The notes under the pieces were generated by a model, which made no database searches, was not told where the DNA came from, and was given only the letters and a program-made list of their open reading frames with translations. This document shows positions 58,240-64,000 of a DNA stretch of 64,000 bases, in pieces. Positions within the stretch are counted from its first letter, which is position 1; every line of letters begins with the position of its first letter. Where the stretch lies: NCBI GenBank assembly GCA_002890585.1, contig MIQB01000002.1:15469-79468 (forward strand), written 5' to 3'. Made by a program: the position numbers and the translations under genes. Origin of the DNA: Tannerella sp. oral taxon 808. Its GTDB lineage: Bacteria; Bacteroidota; Bacteroidia; Bacteroidales; Tannerellaceae.

Positions 58240-58470
58240 TTCTGTCATTATTAAGATTGAAACCGGGGGCAAAGGAATGTGCTTTTGCTGCTCATTTCCG
58301 CATCACCAGTGGGCGGATTAAAGTTATTTGTCGGAATCGCCTCCCTTTTTGCCTTTTTTGGAGCAGCCTCGTGCTCCTTTCGCTCTCCGCCTTAACAAAA
58401 CTTTCCGGGAGCCTCTGGATTCTCTGTCTAAGGCCGAAAAGTGCCGCCTATTCCCTCCCTACAGCCAATC
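58240..58470. other. Intergenic region without a recognisable gene
   Basis: This stretch between the small exported gene and the array holds no gene I can support. GCAAAGGAA near 58270 could be a poor minus-strand -7 box (TTCCTTTG). Confidence 0.4.
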
Positions 58471-58477
58471 GGATGAC

Positions 58478-58705
58478 GTTTGCAACACCGTTGCAAAGGC
58501 CACGGAGTTTCGGTTGACGTTTGCAACATTGTTGCAAAGGCCACGGAGTTTCGGTTGACGTTTGCAACACCGTTGCAAAGGCCGCGGAGCTTCGGTTGAC
58601 GTTTGCAACATTGTTGCAAAGGCCGCGGAGCTTCGGTTGACGTTTGCAACACCGTTGCAAAGGCCACGGACTTTCGGTTGACGTTTGCAACATTGTTGCA
58701 AACCT
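58478..58705. repeat. Tandem array of 6 units, 41-bp period, palindrome TTTGCAACATTGTTGCAAA
   Basis: GTTTGCAAC recurs at 58478, 58519, 58560, 58601, 58642 and 58683. The 3-base centre alternates ACC, ATT, ACC, ATT, ACC, ATT, so the array is also an 82-bp dimer repeat. The linker has GGCCACGGAGTTTCGGTTGAC or close variants. Confidence 0.95.
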
Positions 58706-58754
58706 TATCTGGGATGTTTCAAGGTTTTCGTAAGCCGCAGATGTCGCTTCGCCG

Positions 58755-58786
58755 TTTGCGCGAGGCCTCCGGGCGCCCTACTTTTG
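58755..58786 (+). promoter_or_regulatory. Promoter of ffh
   Basis: TTTG (58755-58758), 20 bases, then TACTTTTG (58779-58786): a full Bacteroidetes promoter 27 bases before the start codon. Confidence 0.75.
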
Positions 58787-58812
58787 CGCGCACAACAGAA
58801 CAATGATGAATC

Positions 58813-60141
58813 ATGTTTGAGAATTTAAGTGACAGATTAGAACGATCCTTCAAACTGCTCAAGGGTGAAGGGAAAATCACAGAGCTGAATGTGGCGGAGA
58901 CGCTGAAGGATGTGCGCCGCGCACTCTTAGACGCAGACGTGAATTATAAGGTCGCCAAACAGTTTACTGACACGGTCAAGGCCAAAGCCATCGGGCAAAA
59001 CGTGCTGACGGCACTCAAGCCCAGCCAGCTGATGGTCAAGATTGTGCACGACGAACTGGCCCTGCTCATGGGCGCCTCCACCGCAGAGCTGGAGCTGAAG
59101 GGACAGCCGGCCGTCATCCTCATGGCAGGCCTTCAGGGGTCGGGCAAGACAACCTTCTCGGGCAAACTGGCCGGCCTGCTGCGTAGCAAAAAGGGCCGCA
59201 AACCACTGCTCGCCGCTTGCGACGTGTACCGTCCCGCGGCCATCGATCAGCTGCACGTCTTAGGCGAGCAGTTGGGCGTACCCGTCTATTCCGAAAGGGA
59301 GAACAAGAACCCGGTGGAGATTGCCGAGCATGCCATCGCTGAGGCGCGACGCACAGGGCGCGATCTGGTAATCATCGACACGGCCGGACGGTTAGCTGTC
59401 GATGAGCAAATGATGCAAGAGATCTCAGCCCTCAAGCAAGCAATCAACCCGGACGAGACCCTCTTTGTGGTCGACTCCATGACGGGCCAAGACGCTGTGA
59501 ATACGGCTAAGGAGTTTAACAACCGACTCGACTTCACGGGCGTAGTGCTCACCAAACTCGATGGCGACACACGCGGCGGCGCAGCGCTCTCTATCCGCAC
59601 GGTGGTAGACAAGCCAATCAAGTTCATCGGCACAGGCGAGAAGATGGAAGCGCTCGACGTGTTCCACCCCGAGCGCATGGCCGACCGCATCCTCGGCATG
59701 GGCGACGTGATCTCCCTCGTGGAGCGCGCCCAAGAACAGTACGACGAGGCCGAGGCACGGCGCCTACAGAAAAAGTTGGCCAAGAACCAATTCGACTTCA
59801 ACGACTTCCTCGGGCAAATCCAGCAGATCAAGCGCATGGGCAACCTGAAAGACCTCGCCTCGATGATCCCCGGCGTGGGCAAGGCTTTGAAAAACATAGA
59901 TATCGACGAAAACGCCTTCAAGAAAATCGAAGCAATGATTTACTCGATGACGCCCAAAGAGCGGATGAACCCCGCAATAATCAACGGATCGCGGAGGCAA
60001 CGCATCGCCAAAGGCAGCGGCACATCGCAGCAAGACGTGAACCGACTCATCAAGCAGTTTGACGACACACGCAAAATGATGCGCATGATCACCACCGCCA
60101 AGCCGGGCGGACGCCCCACACTGCCCTTCCGCAGGAAGTAG
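58813..60141 (+). CDS. ffh: Signal recognition particle GTPase Ffh
   Basis: Ffh binds signal sequences and 4.5S RNA and delivers ribosomes to FtsY and SecYEG. The 442-residue protein has the N domain, the G domain with GLQGSGKTTFSGKLA, DTAGRL and TKLDGDTRGG, and a Met-rich M domain with RMGNLKDLASMIPG and the RNA-binding SRRQRIAKGSGTS. Length and order are normal. folD follows after 34 bases. Confidence 0.98.
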   Translation: MFENLSDRLERSFKLLKGEGKITELNVAETLKDVRRALLDADVNYKVAKQFTDTVKAKAIGQNVLTALKPSQLMVKIVHDELALLMGASTAELELKGQPAVILMAGLQGSGKTTFSGKLAGLLRSKKGRKPLLAACDVYRPAAIDQLHVLGEQLGVPVYSERENKNPVEIAEHAIAEARRTGRDLVIIDTAGRLAVDEQMMQEISALKQAINPDETLFVVDSMTGQDAVNTAKEFNNRLDFTGVVLTKLDGDTRGGAALSIRTVVDKPIKFIGTGEKMEALDVFHPERMADRILGMGDVISLVERAQEQYDEAEARRLQKKLAKNQFDFNDFLGQIQQIKRMGNLKDLASMIPGVGKALKNIDIDENAFKKIEAMIYSMTPKERMNPAIINGSRRQRIAKGSGTSQQDVNRLIKQFDDTRKMMRMITTAKPGGRPTLPFRRK

Positions 60142-60175
60142 AAAAGACACACAATAAATAATAGGTAATACAAGA

Positions 60176-61072
60176 ATGGAAGAACACAGCTATCAATTGA
60201 TCGACGGCAAGGCCGTGGCAGAGCAGATCAAGAAGGAATTGGCCGCTGAAGTGAAAAAGATGATCCAGGGCGGACGAAAGGCACCGCACCTGGCAGCGAT
60301 ATTAGTGGGCCACGACGGAGGCAGCGAGGCGTATGTGGCCAGCAAGGTGAAGAACTGCGAAGAGATCGGGCTGCGCTCATCGCTCGTGCGCTTCGACGAG
60401 AGCGTCACGGAGCAAATGCTGCTCGATAAAGTGCATGAACTCAACACAGACGATGACGTAGACGGGCTGATCGTGCAGATGCCACTCCCGAAGCACATCT
60501 CGGCACAGCGCGTGATTGAGGCCATCGACTACCGCAAGGACGTGGACGGCTTCCACCCGATCAATGTCGGGCGCATGTCGATCGGGCTGCCGTGCTTCAA
60601 GCCGGCCACGCCCGCAGGCATCGTCGAGCTGCTGCGTCATTACGAGATCCCCACCAAGGGCAAACATTGCGTCATCCTGGGACGCAGCAACATTGTCGGT
60701 AAGCCAATGGCCATGCTAATGATGCAAAAGGATTACCCGGGCGATTGCACCGTGACCGTCTGCCACAGTCGGTCGGAGAACCTGCGTGAGATGTGCCTAA
60801 GCGCCGACATCATCATCGCGGCGCTCGGTGTGCCGGAGTTTCTGAAAGGGGACATGGTGAAGGAGGGCGCTGTAGTGATCGACGTGGGCACGACGCGTGT
60901 GCCGAGCAGCGTGACGAAGAGCGGTTACCGATTGATGGGCGACGTGGCCTTCAATGAGGTGGCGCCGAAGTGCAGCTACATCACGCCCGTGCCTGGCGGC
61001 GTAGGCCCGATGACGATCATCTCGCTGATGCGCAACACGCTTCTGGCTGGCACAAAGGCAGTATTCAAATAG
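60176..61072 (+). CDS. folD: Methylenetetrahydrofolate dehydrogenase/cyclohydrolase FolD
   Basis: This bifunctional enzyme interconverts methylene-, methenyl- and formyl-tetrahydrofolate. The 298-residue protein has the catalytic Lys-containing [28 protein letters not shown], the [12 protein letters not shown] segment, the NADP site [16 protein letters not shown] and the C-terminal [12 protein letters not shown]. It is probably co-transcribed with ffh. Confidence 0.97.
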   Translation: MEEHSYQLIDGKAVAEQIKKELAAEVKKMIQGGRKAPHLAAILVGHDGGSEAYVASKVKNCEEIGLRSSLVRFDESVTEQMLLDKVHELNTDDDVDGLIVQMPLPKHISAQRVIEAIDYRKDVDGFHPINVGRMSIGLPCFKPATPAGIVELLRHYEIPTKGKHCVILGRSNIVGKPMAMLMMQKDYPGDCTVTVCHSRSENLREMCLSADIIIAALGVPEFLKGDMVKEGAVVIDVGTTRVPSSVTKSGYRLMGDVAFNEVAPKCSYITPVPGGVGPMTIISLMRNTLLAGTKAVFK

Positions 61073-61118
61073 CTCCCCCCCCCAAAAAAGTGCTGCTCCC
61101 CCCTCTCCCCATGCAGGA

Positions 61119-61148
61119 TTTGCTGGTATGGGAATTGCGTTACATTTG
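61119..61148 (+). promoter_or_regulatory. Promoter of tRNA-His
   Basis: TTTG (61119-61122), 18 bases, then TACATTTG (61141-61148), about 33 bases upstream of the tRNA. Confidence 0.6.
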
Positions 61149-61180
61149 CGGCGCGCATCCGAAAGGGATAAGCACTATAT

Positions 61181-61255
61181 GGTGAATGTAGCTCAGTTGG
61201 TTAGAGCATCGGATTGTGGTTCCGAGGGTCGTGGGTTCAAGTCCCATCTTTCACC
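61181..61255 (+). tRNA. tRNA-His (GTG)
   Basis: The cloverleaf has anticodon GTG in GATTGTGGTT, D-loop AGCTCAGTTGGTTAGAGC and T loop GGTTCAAGTCC. The extra 5' G (61181) faces C at the discriminator position, as expected for tRNA-His. The acceptor stem has one apparent T-T mismatch (sixth pair). Confidence 0.93.
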
Positions 61256-61285
61256 CGAAACTTTTTTTCCTCATCCCCCCGTTTC

Positions 61286-61328
61286 AAGCCTGTCAGAGGA
61301 GCTTTCCTTTGGCAGGCTTCCTTTTTTT
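61286..61328 (+). terminator. Intrinsic terminator after tRNA-His
   Basis: AAGCCTG and CAGGCTT form the stem, followed by a T-rich tract with seven T residues. Confidence 0.75.
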
Positions 61329-61402
61329 GTTCGCGCTGACGCCCCCCCCCTCTACCTATCCCCCCACGCACAACGCTTCCCGACCAACGCCCGCGATTTC
61401 CC

Positions 61403-61410
61403 TACTTTTG
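61403..61410 (+). promoter_or_regulatory. -7 box of pta
   Basis: TACTTTTG fits TAnnTTTG, 77 bases upstream of the pta start. No clear -33 box. Confidence 0.5.
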
Positions 61411-61487
61411 TTGCGAGCGAAGCAGCACACATTCCTTATGTGTTTCAATTCATATTTCATATAACCCCAATAAAAACTGACGTAACC

Positions 61488-62501
61488 ATGAACTTGATTC
61501 AAAGTATTGTAGATCGCGCAAAAGCGAACAAGCAACGCATCGTCTTGCCCGAGGGCACGGAGGAGCGCACACTCATGGCTGCCGATCGACTGCTGGCCGA
61601 TGGTGTGGCTGACATTATCCTGATTGGCGAACCGGACGCCATCCGCCAAGAGGCCGGCCGCCTCGGGCTAAAGCACATCGACAGCGCCCGGCTGATCGAC
61701 CCCAAGAAACACGACAAGAAGCAGGCCTACGCCGACCTGCTGCTCGACTTGCGCCGCGCCAAGGGCATGACGCCCGAGAAGGCTGCCGCATTAGTGGAGG
61801 ATCCGCTTTATCTGGCTTGCTTGATGATTAAGTCGGGCGATGCCGATGGTGAGATTGCTGGGGCACGCAACACGACGGGCAATGTGCTCCGTCCGGCGTT
61901 GCAGATCATAAAGACGACGAAGGGCATCTCGTGTGTTTCGGGCGCCTTCTTGATGTTCGTCAAAGACCCGTCGTACGGCCATGAAGGCGTATTGCTCTTC
62001 GCTGACTGCGCTGTACTGCCCGATCCGACAGCGGCAGAGCTGGCGCAGATCGCCATCTCGTCGGCCGCTACGGCGCGCGCCATGATTGGCATCGAGCCGC
62101 GTGTGGCTATGCTGAGCTTCTCGACAAAGGGCAGCGCCAAGCATGAACGCGTGGACAAGGTGGCTGAGGCTACCCGAATGGCGCATGAGATGGATCCGTC
62201 GCTGAAGATCGACGGAGAGCTGCAACTCGACGCCGCATTAGTCGAGAAAGTGGCCAAACTGAAAGCACCGGGCAGCACGGTGGCTGGGCATGCTGATGTA
62301 CTCGTCTTCCCCTCGCTTGAGGCGGGTAACATCGGATATAAACTCGTGCAACGCTTGGGCGGCGCCGAGGCCATCGGCCCGATCTTGCAGGGCATGGCGG
62401 CACCGGTGAACGACCTCTCGCGCGGCTGCTCCGTGGACGACATCTATCACATGGTAGCCATTGCGTGCAACCAATCCATTGCATTAAAGAACCAGAAATA
62501 G
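61488..62501 (+). CDS. pta: Phosphate acetyltransferase
   Basis: Pta converts acetyl-CoA and phosphate to acetyl phosphate. The 337-residue protein is the short form, without the N-terminal regulatory domain of E. coli Pta. It shows [20 protein letters not shown], the substrate site [17 protein letters not shown] and the C-terminal [15 protein letters not shown]. The ATG at 61488 is chosen because the longer frame starts upstream of tRNA-His and reads through it. ackA follows after 18 bases, completing the acetate-forming, ATP-yielding pathway. Confidence 0.97.
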   Translation: MNLIQSIVDRAKANKQRIVLPEGTEERTLMAADRLLADGVADIILIGEPDAIRQEAGRLGLKHIDSARLIDPKKHDKKQAYADLLLDLRRAKGMTPEKAAALVEDPLYLACLMIKSGDADGEIAGARNTTGNVLRPALQIIKTTKGISCVSGAFLMFVKDPSYGHEGVLLFADCAVLPDPTAAELAQIAISSAATARAMIGIEPRVAMLSFSTKGSAKHERVDKVAEATRMAHEMDPSLKIDGELQLDAALVEKVAKLKAPGSTVAGHADVLVFPSLEAGNIGYKLVQRLGGAEAIGPILQGMAAPVNDLSRGCSVDDIYHMVAIACNQSIALKNQK

Positions 62502-62519
62502 AAAGGAGAACGAAGGATT

Positions 62520-63719
62520 ATGAAAACATTGGTATTGAACTGCGGCAGCAGCTCCATTAAGTACAAGCTCTTCGACATGACCTCGGGCGAGGTGATGGCA
62601 CAGGGAGGCATCGAGAAGGTGGGTCTCCCGGATTCGTTCCTCAAGTTCACGGACAAGAACGGCGAGAAGGTGATCCTCGAGAAAAGCATCCCCGACCACA
62701 CGGTGGGCATCGCCTTCATCCTCGACACGCTGACGGACGCGAAGCACGGCTGCCTGAAGAACTTCAAGGACATCGACGCCGTGGGGCATCGCGTGGTGCA
62801 TGGCGGGGAGAAGTTTGCCGCCAGCGAGCGCATCACGCCCGAGCTGATCGAGAAGGTGAAGGAGTGCATCGAGCTGGCGCCGCTGCATAACCCGGCCAAC
62901 CTGAAGGGCATCGAAGCCATCGAGAAGATCATGCCGGGCACACCGCAGGTGGCTGTGTTCGACACCGCCTTCCACCAGACGATGCCCGACTACGCCTACT
63001 TCTACGCCCTGCCCTACCGCCTATATAAGGACTACGGCGTGCGCCGCTACGGCTTCCACGGCACGAGCCACCGCTACGTGTCGCGCCGCGCGTGCGAGAT
63101 ACTCGGCGTGCCCTACGAGCAGCAGCGCATCATCACGGCTCACATCGGCAACGGCGCCTCCATCACGGCCATCAAGGGCGGCAAATCCGTCGACACCTCG
63201 ATGGGCATGACGCCGACCGAGGGGCTGATGATGGGCACCCGCTGCGGCGATGTGGACGCCGGCGCGCTGCCCTTTATCATGCATAAGGAGGGGCTCGACG
63301 CCGACGGCCTGGCCAACCTGCTGAACAAGCAGAGCGGCGTGGCGGGCCTCTCGGGCGTCTCGTCTGACATGCGCGACATCGAAGCCGCCATCGAGGCTGG
63401 CAACAAACGCGCCGCCCTGGCGCTGGCCATCTACGACTACCGGATCAAGAAGTACATCGGCGCTTACGCCGCTGCTATGGGTGGGCTTGACATCCTCGTC
63501 TTCACCGCCGGGGTGGGCGAGAATCAGGCGTCGACACGCGCAGCCGTCTGCAAAGACATGGAGTTCTTGGGCATTGAGTTCGACGAGGAGAAGAACCGCG
63601 GCGTGCGTGGCTGCGAGATGGTGCTCAGCAAACCCAGCAGCCGCGTGAAGGTGCTCGTCGTCCCCACGGATGAGGAGTATATGATCGCCTCCGACACGCG
63701 CGAGATTTTGGAGGGTTGA
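62520..63719 (+). CDS. ackA: Acetate kinase
   Basis: AckA makes acetate and ATP from acetyl phosphate. The 399-residue protein has the start MKTLVLNCGSSSIKYKLFD, VGHRVVHGGEKF, the TAFHQTMPDYAYFYALPY segment, RRYGFHGTSHRYVS and GDVDAGALPFIMHKE. The nucleotide site FTAGVGENQASTR is near the C-terminus. It forms an operon with pta. A hairpin repeat lies 37 bases after the stop. Confidence 0.98.
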   Translation: MKTLVLNCGSSSIKYKLFDMTSGEVMAQGGIEKVGLPDSFLKFTDKNGEKVILEKSIPDHTVGIAFILDTLTDAKHGCLKNFKDIDAVGHRVVHGGEKFAASERITPELIEKVKECIELAPLHNPANLKGIEAIEKIMPGTPQVAVFDTAFHQTMPDYAYFYALPYRLYKDYGVRRYGFHGTSHRYVSRRACEILGVPYEQQRIITAHIGNGASITAIKGGKSVDTSMGMTPTEGLMMGTRCGDVDAGALPFIMHKEGLDADGLANLLNKQSGVAGLSGVSSDMRDIEAAIEAGNKRAALALAIYDYRIKKYIGAYAAAMGGLDILVFTAGVGENQASTRAAVCKDMEFLGIEFDEEKNRGVRGCEMVLSKPSSRVKVLVVPTDEEYMIASDTREILEG

Positions 63720-63755
63720 GAGATTAGAGAGTAGAGAGTAGAGGGTAGAATGACA

Positions 63756-63794
63756 AATGCCGGGTACACGCGGGGGGGGCGTGCATCCGGCATT
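63756..63794. repeat. Hairpin repeat after ackA
   Basis: ATGCCGGGTACACG and CGTGCATCCGGCAT pair around a run of eight G residues. Same family as 23830. Confidence 0.75.
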
Positions 63795-63817
63795 GTCATT
63801 ACCAATGATCAATGGCT

Positions 63818-63915
63818 GTAGGGGCGCACACGCATACGCCCCCCAAACGCCTCGCAAGAGGCGAATGATCCACGGCGACGGGTATGCGTTAGGGCGTATG
63901 CGATACGCCCCTACA
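63818..63915. repeat. Pair of REP units
   Basis: Two GTAGGGGCG/CGCCCCTAC type units with the intervening GCCTCGCAAGAGGCGAATGA hairpin repeat the layout seen beside the RAYT gene. Confidence 0.82.
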
Positions 63916-63942
63916 GCCGGCAACCCAAGTTGTTTCTTCTCT

Positions 63943-64000
63943 GCTCGACCCTCGGAAATGACCTCGCCCTAAGGTTTGCCCCATTTCCGACCCTCGGAAA
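63943..64000. repeat. Start of another tandem array, 42-bp period, palindrome TTTCCGACCCTCGGAAA
   Basis: GACCCTCGG occurs at 63947 and again at 63989, 42 bases apart, each followed by AAA. The window ends inside it. The palindrome has 7-base arms and a 3-base centre, like the other arrays. Confidence 0.7.

Overview
The window reads as chromosomal DNA of a GC-rich member of the Bacteroidales. Several promoters have the Bacteroidetes form (TTTG, about 19-20 bases, TAnnTTTG). There is a type IX secretion (T9SS) plug protein and a cargo protein with a C-terminal sorting domain, and the housekeeping genes are of Bacteroidales type. A high-GC oral Tannerella-like or Porphyromonadaceae genome is my best guess, but no marker here fixes the genus. 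I see no rRNA, prophage, integrase, classical insertion sequence or CRISPR array.

Layout. 1-1.9 kb: the start of trigger factor (cut by the window edge) and an RRM RNA-binding protein. 2.6-8.7 kb: a three-gene operon of a TerB-domain protein, a BrxD-like P-loop ATPase and an Lhr/BrxHI-like helicase, then an opposing two-gene unit with a HEPN-like protein. This is the most likely genome-defence or DNA-processing island. 8.8-15.8 kb: a glutaredoxin-like protein, the T9SS plug protein, a 2-hydroxyacid dehydrogenase, recF with a DUF721 gene, a membrane TPR protein, ribH, tRNA-Tyr and tRNA-Gly. 15.9-24.8 kb: MarC, a DUF4105 membrane protein, a phosphatase-like exported protein without metal ligands, secA and an AbiEii-type pair. 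25-38.9 kb: argS, mutL, hemW, a divergent EF-G (EF-G2 type), DUF488, a Ser/Arg/Tyr-rich exported protein, an OmpP1/FadL-like outer-membrane protein and an ECF sigma factor. 39-46.3 kb: a 16S rRNA m5C methyltransferase, asd, a T9SS cargo protein, metA and a U32 peptidase. 46.6-54.6 kb: a histidine kinase, a YafQ-type toxin-antitoxin pair, a glycosyltransferase, a REP-associated transposase (RAYT) embedded in REP palindromes, hisS, a zinc metallopeptidase, purA and fur. 54.7-63.7 kb: dipeptidyl peptidase III and a ROK kinase (both frameshifted as read), a Cys/His/Lys-rich exported protein, ffh-folD, tRNA-His and pta-ackA.

The most striking feature is not a gene. At least ten intergenic regions carry tandem arrays. 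Each is built from its own unrelated unit, yet the period is almost always 40, 41 or 42 bp, and most units hold a short perfect palindrome with a 1- or 3-base centre followed by a linker of about 20-27 bases. One family occurs at two loci. At one locus the palindrome changes while the 40-bp register is kept. A second layer is a REP/hairpin family that sits around the RAYT gene, is scattered through the window and in three places supplies the stop codon of a gene.

Two genes (histidine kinase and ROK kinase) are each broken by exactly one extra G in a G7 tract, and dipeptidyl peptidase III by an apparent one-base loss. These could be sequencing errors, phase variation or real decay; the sequence alone cannot say.
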